Assembly: GCF_024199795.1 (NCBI RefSeq)
Contig: NZ_JANADK010000001.1
Location: 8,980,001 to 9,044,000, forward strand
DNA from: Bradyrhizobium sp. CCGB01
GTDB taxonomy: Bacteria > Pseudomonadota > Alphaproteobacteria > Rhizobiales > Xanthobacteraceae
DNA: 64,000 bases
Direction: 5' to 3'
Of the stretch, positions 9,025 to 18,899 are shown piece by piece. Both the position numbers and the translations under genes were made by a program. Under the pieces are notes generated by a model. The model did no database searches. It saw nothing but the letters and a program-made list of their open reading frames with translations, and was not told the origin of the DNA. Numbering within the stretch: position 1 is the stretch's first letter; each line of letters opens with the position of its first letter.

Positions 9025-10683
9025 ATGGCTGAAAAGACGGATGTCATCGTCGTCGGTGCAGGACTATCCGGACTGGTTGCCGCAACCGAGATCGCGGACG
9101 CGGGCAAGCGCGTGATCGTGGTCGACCAGGAAGGCGAGCAATCGCTCGGCGGCCAGGCGTTCTGGTCGTTCGGCGGATTGTTTCTGGTTGATTCGCCGGA
9201 GCAGCGCCGGCTCGGCATCAAGGACTCCTTCGACCTCGCCATGCAGGACTGGCTCGGCACTGCCGGCTTCGACCGCGACGAGGATTTCTGGCCACGGCAA
9301 TGGGCCGAAGCCTATGTGGCGTTCGCGGCCGGCGAGAAACGCGACTGGCTGCGCGCGATGGGGCATCGCATCTTCCCGGTGGTCGGCTGGGCCGAGCGCG
9401 GCGGCTACGACGCGATGGGCCACGGCAATTCGGTGCCGCGCTTCCACGTCACCTGGGGAACCGGCCCCGGCATCGTCGAGCCATTCGAGCGCCGCGCGCG
9501 CGAGGCCGTGAAGAGCGGCCGGCTGACCTTCAAGTTCCGCCATCGCGTGGATGCGCTCTCCATCACCAACGGCACCGTGGATGGCATCAGCGGCGCGATC
9601 CTCGCGCCTGACAATGTCGAACGCGGCAAGACCTCGTCACGCAATGTGGTCGGCGAGTTTGCGCTGAACGCGCAGGCGGTGATCGTGGCCTCTGGCGGCA
9701 TCGGCGGCAACCACGAGCTGGTGCGGCAGAACTGGCCGAAGCGGCTCGGCGAGCCGCCGAAATTCATGATCTCGGGCGTGCCCGAACATGTCGACGGCCG
9801 CATGATCGGTATCACCGAGAAATCAGGCGCACGGCTGATCAACCGCGACCGCATGTGGCACTATGTCGAAGGCATCCAGAACTGGAATCCGATCTGGCCG
9901 CGCCACGGCATCCGCATCCTGCCCGGCCCGTCCTCGATGTGGTTCGACGCAACAGGCACGCGGCTGCCGGCGCCGTTGTTTCCCGGCTCCGACACCCTCG
10001 GCCAGCTCCAATACATCATGTCCACGGGCTATGATTATTCCTGGTTCATCCTGACCCAGAGCATCATCAAGAAGGAATTTGCGCTGTCGGGATCAGAGCA
10101 GAACCCCGATCTCACGGGCAAGAGCTGGCGGATGACCTTGCGCCGCGCCACCAACAAGGGCGCGCCGGCGCCGGTGGAGGCGTTCAAAAGCCATGGTGTC
10201 GACTTCATCGTACGCGACAAGATCGAGGATCTCGTCGCGGCCATGAACAAGCTCGCCGGCAGCGACCTCCTCAAGCTCGAGCACATCAGGATGCAGATCG
10301 AGGCGCGCGACCGCGAGATCGCCAACCCCTACGTCAAGGACGCGCAGGTGATGAACATCCACAATGCGCGGCGCTATATCGGCGACAAGCTGATCCGCAC
10401 CGCCTCGCCGCACCGGATCCTCGATCCCGCGCAGGGGCCGCTGATCGCGGTCAAGCTCAACATCCTCACCCGCAAGACGCTCGGCGGTTTCGAGACCGAC
10501 CTCGACTCGCGCGTGTTCGGCGCGGAGGGCAGCGTCATTCCCGGCCTCTATGCGGTCGGCGAAGCCGCCGGCTTCGGCGGTGGCGGCGTGCACGGCTATC
10601 GCTCGCTGGAGGGCACCTTCCTCGGCGGCTGCCTGTTCTCGGGACGCAATGCCGGCCGTGCGGCGGCGAAGGCCGTGGGATAG
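9025..10683 (+). CDS. FAD-binding dehydrogenase (fumarate reductase/ketosteroid dehydrogenase type)
   Basis: A 552-residue flavoprotein oxidoreductase. The N-terminal Rossmann motif VGAGLSGLVAATEIADAG binds FAD, and the C-terminal part ends GLYAVGEAAGFGGGGVHGYR and FLGGCLFSGRNAGR, typical of the succinate dehydrogenase/fumarate reductase flavoprotein superfamily that includes 3-ketosteroid delta-1-dehydrogenases. No signal peptide is visible. The ATG at 9025 has GAGGGGG upstream. An esterase gene follows after three bases, so the two are probably co-transcribed. The natural substrate is unknown. Confidence 0.87.
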   Translation: MAEKTDVIVVGAGLSGLVAATEIADAGKRVIVVDQEGEQSLGGQAFWSFGGLFLVDSPEQRRLGIKDSFDLAMQDWLGTAGFDRDEDFWPRQWAEAYVAFAAGEKRDWLRAMGHRIFPVVGWAERGGYDAMGHGNSVPRFHVTWGTGPGIVEPFERRAREAVKSGRLTFKFRHRVDALSITNGTVDGISGAILAPDNVERGKTSSRNVVGEFALNAQAVIVASGGIGGNHELVRQNWPKRLGEPPKFMISGVPEHVDGRMIGITEKSGARLINRDRMWHYVEGIQNWNPIWPRHGIRILPGPSSMWFDATGTRLPAPLFPGSDTLGQLQYIMSTGYDYSWFILTQSIIKKEFALSGSEQNPDLTGKSWRMTLRRATNKGAPAPVEAFKSHGVDFIVRDKIEDLVAAMNKLAGSDLLKLEHIRMQIEARDREIANPYVKDAQVMNIHNARRYIGDKLIRTASPHRILDPAQGPLIAVKLNILTRKTLGGFETDLDSRVFGAEGSVIPGLYAVGEAAGFGGGGVHGYRSLEGTFLGGCLFSGRNAGRAAAKAVG

Positions 10684-10686
10684 CGC

Positions 10687-11604
10687 ATGCGGCGGTGGAT
10701 GCAGATCGGGGCGCTTCTCGCAGCATTGGTCGCAACCACCGTTGCATCCGCCGATACGATCGACGTCGGCGGCGCAAAACGCTCCTACACCGCGCAGCTG
10801 CCGGCGAAGCGGCTGGTGCCGCTCGTGATCGTGCTGCATGGCAAGACCCAGCGCGGCGCCGACATGGTCGCGCGGACGGCGTGGCCGCAGGTCGCAAAGC
10901 GTGAGGGTTTTGCCGTGGTCTTTCCCGATGGCCTCAACCACGCCTGGGCCGATGCGCGAACCAAGGCGGGGCCTGCGCTGCGCGGCCCGCCGCCGGGCAC
11001 CGACGACATCGCCTTCATTGCAAAGCTCGTCGAGAAGCTGGTGGCGAACGGCACGGCCGATCCAAAACGCGTTTATGTCGCCGGCATCTCCAATGGCGGC
11101 GCCATGGCGATGACGCTGGTCTGCGCGCGCGCCGATCTGTTCGCGGCGGGCGCGAGCGTGATCATGAACCTCACTGACGAGGCCGCCGTCACGTGCCATC
11201 CATCGCGGCCGCTGCCGATGCTGCTCATCAACGGCACGGCCGACCCGCTGGTGCCTTACGAGGGTGGACGCGGATCGAGCTATTTTGCCGCAGACGGGTT
11301 CTGGTCCACCGAGGAAACCCTGGCATTCTGGCGCAAGCTCAATGGCTGCGAGGCCGATGACGCCGAGGTGACCGACCTGCCCGACAGGGCGCCCGCAGAC
11401 CAGTCCACGGTCACGCGGATCTCCTCGCGTTGTCCCAAAGGACACGACGTCGTGCTCTATCGCGTCAAAAATGGCGGCCACCGCATGCCCGGATTTTCGC
11501 CGGATGCCCGCTTCCCGAAGGTCGCAACCAGCATGCTCGGGCCGCAGAATAACGACATCGACGGCGCCGAGACGATCTGGTCGTTTTTCAGTCAGTATCC
11601 GTGA
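10687..11604 (+). CDS. PHB depolymerase family esterase (LpqC-like), exported
   Basis: A 305-residue alpha/beta hydrolase with a signal peptide (GALLAALVATTVASA). The oxyanion-hole region is VIVLHGKTQRGAD, the nucleophile elbow is AGISNGGAMA near residue 135, and a likely acid lies in NGTADPLVPYEGG. The family covers feruloyl and acetyl esterases as well as polyester depolymerases acting outside the cytoplasm. It directly follows the FAD dehydrogenase gene. A ridA-type gene comes 96 bases later and may have its own promoter. Confidence 0.85.
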   Translation: MRRWMQIGALLAALVATTVASADTIDVGGAKRSYTAQLPAKRLVPLVIVLHGKTQRGADMVARTAWPQVAKREGFAVVFPDGLNHAWADARTKAGPALRGPPPGTDDIAFIAKLVEKLVANGTADPKRVYVAGISNGGAMAMTLVCARADLFAAGASVIMNLTDEAAVTCHPSRPLPMLLINGTADPLVPYEGGRGSSYFAADGFWSTEETLAFWRKLNGCEADDAEVTDLPDRAPADQSTVTRISSRCPKGHDVVLYRVKNGGHRMPGFSPDARFPKVATSMLGPQNNDIDGAETIWSFFSQYP

Positions 11605-11700
11605 ACGGCACATGCATCGGCGGCAACGCATGCATTGCCGGGGTGGCACAGCGCAAGGCGCTGGGCTAGACAGGGCCGCCATTCCAGCAGGAGATCCCCA

Positions 11701-12051
11701 ATGAGCATTCAGCGTTTCGAAACCGGCCCGCGCATGAGCCAGGTCGTCGTGCACGGCAACACCGTCTATCTCGCCGGTGTCGTCGCCAACAAGGCCGCGG
11801 GCGAAAGCGTCACGAAGCAGACCCAGGACATCCTGGCGACCATCGACGGCCATCTCGCCAAGGCCGGCACCGACAAGTCGAAGCTGCTCTCGGCCACGAT
11901 CTACATCACCGACATGAAGACCTTCGGCGAGATGAACGCGGTGTGGGACGCCTGGGTCTCGCCCGGCAACACCCCGGCCCGCGCCACCGTCGAAGCCAAG
12001 CTGGCGGCGGCCCAATACACCGTCGAGATCATGGTGACGGCGGCGAAGTAA
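11701..12051 (+). CDS. RidA family reactive-intermediate deaminase
   Basis: A small 116-residue protein of the YjgF/YER057c/UK114 family, which hydrolyses reactive enamines or imines released by PLP enzymes and amino-acid oxidases. MSIQRFETGPRMSQVVVHG, the YLAGVVANK segment and TPARATVEAKLA near residue 100 fit the family; the arginine in PARAT is the conserved substrate-carboxylate residue. The ATG at 11701 follows CAGGAGATCCCC, so the longer frame from 11635 is not used. A strong terminator hairpin follows. Confidence 0.9.
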   Translation: MSIQRFETGPRMSQVVVHGNTVYLAGVVANKAAGESVTKQTQDILATIDGHLAKAGTDKSKLLSATIYITDMKTFGEMNAVWDAWVSPGNTPARATVEAKLAAAQYTVEIMVTAAK

Positions 12052-12078
12052 TTTTCGCGCTGAAATTATTGCGAGTAT

Positions 12079-12118
12079 CTGAGGCGCGACGAGACCATCG
12101 TCGCGCTTCAGTCGTTTT
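12079..12118 (+). terminator. Intrinsic terminator after the ridA-type gene
   Basis: A 14-bp stem with one G-T pair (CTGAGGCGCGACGA paired with TCGTCGCGCTTCAG) and a five-base loop is followed by TCGTTTT. It lies 28 bases after the stop codon, before the next gene. Confidence 0.75.
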
Positions 12119-12208
12119 CCGACCCATGACGTCCGAGGTAATCGATCGGCGCTCGTAAACCTTCGATAGTTGGAACAGCCGAACACGGCGCCATCGAAGG
12201 AGAGCACC

Positions 12209-12574
12209 ATGACCGACGCCATCACCATCGCCAGCCGCTACATCGATCTCTGGAATGAGCGCGCTGGCGGCCGCCGCCGCGAACTGCTCAGCGAAAACTG
12301 GACGGCGGATGCGAGCTATGTCGATCCCCTGATGAAGGGCGACGGCCGGGACGGAATCGACGCGCTGATCGCGGGCGTGCAGCAGCGCTTTCCCGACTTC
12401 AAATTCAAGCTGATCGGCGAGCCCAACGGCTACGGCGACCATATTCGCTTCAGCTGGGGCCTAGGTCCTGACGGTGTCGACAGCCCCATCAAGGGCACCG
12501 ATTTCGCCGTGCTGAAGGACGGCCGCATCAGGAGCATCACGGGATTTCTGGACCAGGTGCCCGCGGGCGCGTGA
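12209..12574 (+). CDS. NTF2-like / SnoaL-like family protein
   Basis: A 121-residue single-domain protein with the nuclear-transport-factor-2 fold pattern: ITIASRYIDLWNE, then LLSENWTADASYVDP, GIDALIAGVQQRFPDFKF, and a late TDFAVLKDGRIRSITGFLDQ. These cone-shaped barrels bind small hydrophobic ligands or act as isomerases and hydrolases. No catalytic assignment is possible here. The ATG at 12209 has GAAGGAGAG upstream. It is monocistronic, after the preceding terminator. Confidence 0.82.
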   Translation: MTDAITIASRYIDLWNERAGGRRRELLSENWTADASYVDPLMKGDGRDGIDALIAGVQQRFPDFKFKLIGEPNGYGDHIRFSWGLGPDGVDSPIKGTDFAVLKDGRIRSITGFLDQVPAGA

Positions 12575-12602
12575 GGGGCTGAGTGGAACCTCAAGCTCAG
12601 TC

Positions 12603-12728
12603 GTCGTCCCTGCGAACGCAGGGACCCATACCGCGCGATCTATCGGTTTGGGAGGCGGGAGTACCGAGCGACTGATCTTCGCCAAACTCCTCCCTGGGGT
12701 TATGGGTCCCTGCTTTCGCAGGGACGAC
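12603..12728. repeat. Palindromic intergenic repeat, GTCGTCCCTGCG family
   Basis: The outer arms GTCGTCCCTGCGAACGCAGGG and its complement at the far end enclose a variable middle. Each arm is itself a small hairpin. Other copies are at 43099-43219 and, in partial form, at 39882-39908. It lies between the convergent NTF2-like and amidohydrolase genes. Confidence 0.85.
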
Positions 12729-12766
12729 ACCTCCTGTTGGGCGCGAGCTTTGCGCCCAACACGGCA

Positions 12767-13612
12767 TCATAGCGCCAGCCGATACGCAGCCTTCGCATTT
12801 ACCCCAAACGCCTTGTCGCGCACATGCGCGCCAAGCCTCGCCAGGCACGCCTCCAGCGCGCCCTTGATCTCGCCATAGCGCCCGGCAAGCAGGCACACCG
12901 GCCAGTCCGAGCCGAAGATGAGGCGATCCTCGCCAAAGCAATTCGCGGCATGATCAATGAACGGAAACAGTCGCTCCGCATCCCAGTCATTCCACACCGC
13001 TTCCGTCGCGAGCCCCGAAATCTTACACCAGACATTGGCGCAAGTCCCGAGCGCCGCGATGCGGTCGGCCCATTCGGCGCTTCCGCCATCGGCGATCGGC
13101 GGCTTTGCTGCGTGGTCGAGCACGAAGCGCGCCTGCGGAAAGGCCTGCGCGGTTGCAATGGCGGCGGGCAATTCGCGGGTGCGGACGAGGAAATCGTAGG
13201 TGAGATCGCGGGCGAAAATTGCTGTTAGGCCACGCTGGACGTCCTCGCGCAGCAGCCAGTCGGGATCGGCCTCATCGTGCACCTGGTGACGGATGCCGAC
13301 CAGCTTCTTGCCGCCGGGCGCGGCGCGCAGCCGGTCGAGCGTGTCGCCAAGCGCGCCGTCGGTCAGATCGACCCAGCCGACGACACCAATCACCGAAGGC
13401 GTGGCATGCGCGATGCGCAAGAATTCCTCGGTCTCCTCGAGCGCGGAGCGGCACTGCACCACGATGCTCGCGTCGATGTCGTTCGCTTTCAACAGCGGCG
13501 CGAGATCGGCGGGTCCGAACGCGCGGCGGATCGGCGTGAGCTCGGGCGCGTCCATCCAGGGATAGTCGGCGCGCGCCGGATCCCAGAAATGCTGATGGCC
13601 GTCGATGATCAT
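12767..13612 (-). CDS. Amidohydrolase family protein, sugar lactonase type
   Basis: A 281-residue TIM-barrel hydrolase of the amidohydrolase-2 group that includes L-fucono-1,4-lactonase and PDC lactonase. The metal-binding HxH is in IIDGHQHFWDP at residues 2-10, and the conserved late aspartate is in LIFGSDWPVCLL near residue 240. It is the last gene of the leftward pentose operon, three bases after the aldo/keto reductase. A role in hydrolysing the sugar lactone that the reductase makes is therefore the simplest reading. The exact sugar is inferred, not shown. Confidence 0.85.
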   Translation of the reverse strand: MIIDGHQHFWDPARADYPWMDAPELTPIRRAFGPADLAPLLKANDIDASIVVQCRSALEETEEFLRIAHATPSVIGVVGWVDLTDGALGDTLDRLRAAPGGKKLVGIRHQVHDEADPDWLLREDVQRGLTAIFARDLTYDFLVRTRELPAAIATAQAFPQARFVLDHAAKPPIADGGSAEWADRIAALGTCANVWCKISGLATEAVWNDWDAERLFPFIDHAANCFGEDRLIFGSDWPVCLLAGRYGEIKGALEACLARLGAHVRDKAFGVNAKAAYRLAL

Positions 13613-13615
13613 GCC

Positions 13616-14593
13616 TCACGCTCCGCCCGGCAGCGGCGCGCGGGCGTCGACGAGGTTTCGCGCGCGCAGCTCCTGCCAGAAGGCTTGCGGCACCGCCGTC
13701 TCCGACATCGCGATGTTGTCGGCGACCTCCGCGGCGTTGCGCGCGCCCATCACGGCGACCGTCACGGCCGGATGGGCCATGCAGAACTGGAGCGCAGCGG
13801 CTTTCAGCTCGGTGCCGTGCTTGCGGCAGAGCTCGTCGAGCTCGAGCGCACGCGCGATCAGCGCCGCGTTGGCGTCCTGATAGTTGAACTTCGCGCCGGG
13901 ATGCGGATTGGCCAAAATGCCGCTGTTGTAGATACCGCCGAGCAGGATGCCGATGTTCTTCGCTGCGCAGACCGGGAACAGCGCATCCAGCGCGCCCTGG
14001 TCGAGCAGCGTGTACCGGCCGGCGAGCAGGAAGCAGTCGACCGGCAGGGCTTGCGCAAAACGGACCAGCATTTCAGACTGGTTCATGCCGGCACCGATCG
14101 CCTTGACCGTACCGTCGCCGCGCAGCCGCTGGAGCGCGCGGAAGGCGCCGGCCACGGCGTCATCATAGTGATCGTCGGGATCATGCACGAGCAGGACGTC
14201 GATACGGTCGAGCCCGAGGCGTGTCAGGCTCTCCTCCACCGAACGCATCACGCCGTCATAGGAGAAGTCGAACACCGGCCGCTCGCGCGACGTGCCCTTG
14301 TAGTGCTCGTCCTCGGCGGCGGCGCCATCGGGCGCGCGCAGCAGGCGTCCGACCTTGGTCGAGATGATGTAGGAATCGCGCGGCTGCTGCCGCAGGAAAG
14401 CGCCGATCCGTCGTTCGGCGAGGCCAAAGCCGTAGAGCGGCGCGGTGTCGTAGAAGCGGACCCCGAGCGCCCAGGCGCGCGCGATCGTCGCCTCCGCATC
14501 GGCATCGCTGACGGGGCTGAACAATCCGCCGAGCGGGGCGGAACCGAGACCGAGTGAGGTGACGTCGAGAGAGCCGAGCCGCGACCTGTTCAT
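13616..14593 (-). CDS. Aldo/keto reductase, sugar 1-dehydrogenase type
   Basis: A 325-residue AKR barrel resembling D-threo-aldose/L-fucose 1-dehydrogenases. The catalytic tetrad can be read: Asp and Tyr in FYDTAPLYGFG, Lys in IISTKVGRL, His in LLVHDPDD. Such enzymes oxidise aldoses at C1 to lactones using NAD(P). The ATG at 14593 has GGAAGG at proper spacing, whereas the ATG at 14599 sits too close to it. It is followed by a lactonase-type gene and preceded, after a hairpin, by the sugar-binding protein gene, so it belongs to the pentose operon. Confidence 0.88.
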   Translation of the reverse strand: MNRSRLGSLDVTSLGLGSAPLGGLFSPVSDADAEATIARAWALGVRFYDTAPLYGFGLAERRIGAFLRQQPRDSYIISTKVGRLLRAPDGAAAEDEHYKGTSRERPVFDFSYDGVMRSVEESLTRLGLDRIDVLLVHDPDDHYDDAVAGAFRALQRLRGDGTVKAIGAGMNQSEMLVRFAQALPVDCFLLAGRYTLLDQGALDALFPVCAAKNIGILLGGIYNSGILANPHPGAKFNYQDANAALIARALELDELCRKHGTELKAAALQFCMAHPAVTVAVMGARNAAEVADNIAMSETAVPQAFWQELRARNLVDARAPLPGGA

Positions 14594-14633
14594 TCCCATT
14601 GCCTTCCAACAGTCTTCCAACCATCCAAATCAT

Positions 14634-14666
14634 CTCTCCCGCTTGCGGAAATCGCAAGCGGGAGAG
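14634..14666 (-). other. Mid-operon RNA hairpin after the sugar-binding protein gene
   Basis: A perfect 14-bp inverted repeat (CTCTCCCGCTTGCG and its complement) with a five-base loop lies about 30 bases after the binding-protein stop. There is no T-run, so it more likely protects the 3' end of the upstream message or causes partial termination than ends the operon completely. Confidence 0.6.
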
Positions 14667-14696
14667 GCACGCAGGAGCGCGGGGCTGGCGGCGCTC

Positions 14697-15629
14697 CTAC
14701 TTCAACATCTGTGCAACGTTGTCCTTGGTCACGAGATCGAGGCCGGTGTAGACGATCTCCGGCACCTTCTCGCCCTTCTTGATGGCGAGCAGCGTATCCA
14801 TCGCCTTCTCGCCCATCTCGAACGGACGCTGGCCGACCAGCGCATTGGCATAGCCGTCGCGCAAGAGCTCGAGCTGCATCTTCAGCGTATCGGCAACGAC
14901 CAGCGTGAACTTGCCGGCATCGATGTCCTTCTTGTTCCTGGAGGCGAAGGCCTTGAAACCTTCAGGGGCGAACATCGGCCAGCCGCCGATGGGAACGATG
15001 GCGGCGAGATCGGGCGTGGCGGTGCGCATATCCGTCATCTGCTGGACCGCCAGCGCCGGATCGTCGTTGCAGAAGGTCGGCGACCCCGCGACCTCGGTCC
15101 ATTTCGAGCCCTTCAGCGCCTCACGGACGCCGTCGACGCGCTCGGCGAGATTCTTGGCGCCCGGACCGCCCGAGACCATGGCGTATTTGCCGCCGTCGGG
15201 CCGCAGCTTCACGAGCTCCTTGCCGAGCGCGACGCCGAACTCCTTGTTGTTGGTGCCGATATAGGCGATCCGCTTCGACCCCGGCGCATCGGCATCGAAG
15301 GTGATGACGGGAATGCCCGCCGCGGTCGCCGCCTCGATCGACTTGGTCATGGCGGCAACGTCGGCGACCGAGATGGCGAGGCCGTCGACCTTCTGGGTGA
15401 CGAAATCCTGGATGATCTGCGCCTGCGTCGCCGGCTCATGCTCGACCGGACCCTTGTAGATGCACTCGATATTGCCGAGCTCCTTGGCCCGCTTCAGGCA
15501 ACCGTCGCGCGCGAAGTCGAAGAACGGATTGTTCATCGCCTTGGGCACGATCACGAATCGGTAGTTCGCGGCAAACGCCGGCGTCGCCATCATCGCGACG
15601 GCGATGCCGGCAAGAAGAAGTTTCCTCAT
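14697..15629 (-). CDS. Sugar ABC transporter periplasmic binding protein (RbsB/XylF type)
   Basis: A 310-residue exported protein. The signal peptide RKLLLAGIAVAMMATPAFA is followed by a periplasmic-binding-protein type I fold: FVIVPKAMNNPFFDFARDG, VDGLAISVADVAAM, GIPVITFDADAPGSKRIAYIGTNN. These features match pentose-binding proteins of the ribose/xylose group. The ATG at 15629 follows GGAGGAGAC. It is part of the operon with the permease and ATPase genes upstream. The ligand is probably a pentose because xylA and xylB are in the same unit. Confidence 0.93.
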   Translation of the reverse strand: MRKLLLAGIAVAMMATPAFAANYRFVIVPKAMNNPFFDFARDGCLKRAKELGNIECIYKGPVEHEPATQAQIIQDFVTQKVDGLAISVADVAAMTKSIEAATAAGIPVITFDADAPGSKRIAYIGTNNKEFGVALGKELVKLRPDGGKYAMVSGGPGAKNLAERVDGVREALKGSKWTEVAGSPTFCNDDPALAVQQMTDMRTATPDLAAIVPIGGWPMFAPEGFKAFASRNKKDIDAGKFTLVVADTLKMQLELLRDGYANALVGQRPFEMGEKAMDTLLAIKKGEKVPEIVYTGLDLVTKDNVAQMLK

Positions 15630-15723
15630 TGTCTCCTCCACCCTTCTCTGGCGCCCGTCCGCTTAAGATCGTCCGGGAAGCGGACAGGCGGCATTTTCGT
15701 TGCCCTCCCGGAACGACGTCACG

Positions 15724-16805
15724 TCAGACCATCCGCGAGCGGATGCGATCGACCAGCACGGCCAGGATGATGATCACGCCCACCAGCGTCTGCTGCCAGT
15801 AGGAGCTGACCTGGGCGAGCACGAGACCGTTGCGGATCACTTCCAGCAGCACGCAGCCGACGATGGCCCCCAGCGGGCCGCCGATGCCGCCCGCGAGGTT
15901 GGCGCCGCCGATGACGGCCGCCGCGATCACGTTGAGCTCGTAGGACGTCGCCATGTTGGCGGGCGCCGAGCCGAGCCAGCCGGAGATGATGATGCCCTGG
16001 AGCCCTGCGGCGAGCGCGCAGATCACATAGACTTCGATCTTCACCCGCACCACCGGAATACCCGTCAGCTCCGCCGCCTTCTCGTTGCCGCCGAGGGCGA
16101 AGACGTGGCGACCGAACGAGCTGTGGTGCAGCACCACGGCCATCGCCAGCGCGAGGACCACGAGATAGATGAAGGGCACGGGCACGCCGAGCACATCGCC
16201 CGACGTGAGCGCATAGAAATAATCGGCGTCCGGCCCGCCCGGAAAACTGCCGCGGCCGTTGGAGACGACATAGCCGAGCCCGCGCACGATCGAGAGCATG
16301 CCGAGCGTCGTGACGAAGGGCGACAGGCCGAGAACGGCGATGCAGAAGCCGTTGACGAGCCCTGCGATGAGGGCGACGCCGAGTCCCGCGAGGATCGAGA
16401 CCAGCAGGATCAGCCCCGGCACATTGGCCAGCACGGTCTTGCCGTCGGCCGCCATGTGCACGAACAGCGAGCCGGCAGGCGAGCCGGGCGCCGACAGCTC
16501 GGTCATCACCATCGAGGTGATCATGGCCGAGAAGCACATCATCGAGCCGACCGACAGATCGATGCCGCCGGTGATGATCACGAACGTGACGCCGAGCGTC
16601 GCGATGGCGATGAAGGAGAAGTTCTTCGCCACGTTCTGCATGTTGCCTTCGGTAAAGAAATAGGGGCTGGCGAAATGCATGATCACCAGCAGCACCGCCA
16701 GCGCGAGCAGCACATAGCCGGTCTGGGAGGCGAAGATGCCGCGCTGCCACCATCTGATCCGGCCGACATTGGTGAAGCTGATCGGAGATTCCATGGGCAT
16801 GGCCA

Positions 16806-16806
<1 letters not shown>
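15724..16806 (-). CDS. Sugar ABC transporter permease (RbsC/XylH type)
   Basis: A 360-residue integral membrane protein of the branched-chain/ribose permease family, with about 8-10 hydrophobic helices. Family marks are VIITGGIDLSVGSMM near residue 65, SPFVTTLGMLSIVRGLGYVVSNG, FGRHVFALGGNEKAAELTGI near residue 230 and VIGGANLAGGIGGPLGAIVG. It starts with ATG at 16806, whose TG overlaps the TGA of the ATPase gene, a sign of coupled translation. It carries the pentose imported with the downstream binding protein. Confidence 0.94.
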
Positions 16807-17564
<758 letters not shown>

Positions 17565-17576
17565 CAGCGGCCTTCC

Positions 17577-18899
17577 TCAGACGTAGCGGTTGACCAGGGA
17601 TTCCAGATATTCCTGCCGCCCCGAACGCGGCTGCGGGTCGAAGCCGGGGCTGAGCGCGCGGTCGGCAAGTTCGGCGAGCGAGCGCTGGCCGCCAAGAATG
17701 GCCCGGCCTTCGGGCCCGGCCCATCCCTCGTAGCGCTTCGCCAGCGGTGCGGTGAGAACGCCGGCGTCGAGCATGTCCGCGGCGGCGAGGAAGGCGCGCG
17801 CGCAGGCATCCATCGAGCCGACATGGGCATGGATCAGATCGTCGGGATCGATCGACTGGCGGCGGATCTTGGCGTCGAAATTGAGCCCGCCGGAGGTGAA
17901 GCCGCCGCGGTTCAGGATCTCGTGGAACACCAGCGCCAGCTCCGGCACGTTCATCGCGAACTGGTCGGTGTCCCAGCCGAGCAAATCGTCGCCGCGATTG
18001 ATGTCGAGCGAGCCGAACACACCGAGCGCCTCCGCGAGCGCGACCTCGTGATGGAAGGAGTGGCCGGCCAGGATGGCGTGGTTCTGCTCGATGTTGAGCT
18101 TGACGTCGTTTAGGAGATCGTAGCGTTCCAGGAAGCCGTAGCAGGTGGCCACGTCGAAATCATATTGATGCTTGGTCGGCTCCTTCGGCTTCGGCTCGAT
18201 CAGGATCGGGCCCTTGAAGCCTATTCTGTGCTTGTGCTCGACGACGAGCGAGACGAAGCGGCCGAGCTGGTCGAGCTCGCGCCTGAGATCGGTGTTGAGC
18301 AGCGTCTCATAGCCCTCGCGCCCGCCCCAGAGCACGTAGTTCTGGCCGCCGAGCCGGTGCGTCACCTCCAGCGCGGCGCGAACCTGGCCGGCAGCATAGG
18401 CGAAGATCTCCGGGTCCGGATTGGTCGCCGCGCCCGCCATGTAGCGGCGATGCGTGAACAGGTTCGCGGTGCCCCAGAGCAGGCGGACCCTGGCCGAGGC
18501 CATCTTCGCTTCGAACAGATCGGCAATCGCGTTGAGGTTGGCAATGGATTCCGCGAGCGAAGCTCCTTCCGGCGCCGCGTCGACATCGTGGAAGGTGAAG
18601 AAGGGCACGTCCAGCAGGCGGAACAGCTCGAAGGCGACATCGGCCTTGGCGCGCGCTTGCGCCATCGCATCGGCCCCTCGATGCCAGGGGCGCAGGAACG
18701 TCTCGCCGCCGAAGGGATCGCCGCCGGGCCAGCAGAAGGAATGCCAGTAGCAGACAGCAAAGCGCAAATGATCCTCGAGCCTGCGGCCATGGACGAGGCG
18801 GTCCTTGTCGTACCAGCGGAAGGCGAGCGTGTTGGCCGCATCCTTGCCGCCGAAGGCGACAGGGGCGCTTGCATCGAAGAATTTGGCTGATGCGTTCAC
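17577..18899 (-). CDS. xylA: Xylose isomerase
   Basis: Converts D-xylose to D-xylulose in the cytoplasm with two divalent metals. The 440 residues match the long class II type. Landmarks are [12 protein letters not shown] near residue 103 (catalytic His and metal Asp), [10 protein letters not shown] near residue 185, [15 protein letters not shown] near residue 232 and GSLDINRGD near residue 300. It starts with GTG at 18899, overlapping the xylB TGA by four bases. Adjacent kinase and transporter genes support pentose use. Confidence 0.97.
   Translation of the reverse strand: MNASAKFFDASAPVAFGGKDAANTLAFRWYDKDRLVHGRRLEDHLRFAVCYWHSFCWPGGDPFGGETFLRPWHRGADAMAQARAKADVAFELFRLLDVPFFTFHDVDAAPEGASLAESIANLNAIADLFEAKMASARVRLLWGTANLFTHRRYMAGAATNPDPEIFAYAAGQVRAALEVTHRLGGQNYVLWGGREGYETLLNTDLRRELDQLGRFVSLVVEHKHRIGFKGPILIEPKPKEPTKHQYDFDVATCYGFLERYDLLNDVKLNIEQNHAILAGHSFHHEVALAEALGVFGSLDINRGDDLLGWDTDQFAMNVPELALVFHEILNRGGFTSGGLNFDAKIRRQSIDPDDLIHAHVGSMDACARAFLAAADMLDAGVLTAPLAKRYEGWAGPEGRAILGGQRSLAELADRALSPGFDPQPRSGRQEYLESLVNRYV

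Noticed and set aside
10093..12228. A 711-codon minus-strand ORF across the FAD dehydrogenase, esterase and ridA genes
   Set aside because: It is antisense to three well-supported genes and its translation is Arg/Gly/His-rich with no domain, a common artefact of high GC.
13277..14557. A 426-codon plus-strand ORF opposite the amidohydrolase and aldo/keto reductase
   Set aside because: Shadow of the true minus-strand genes, with no recognisable motif.
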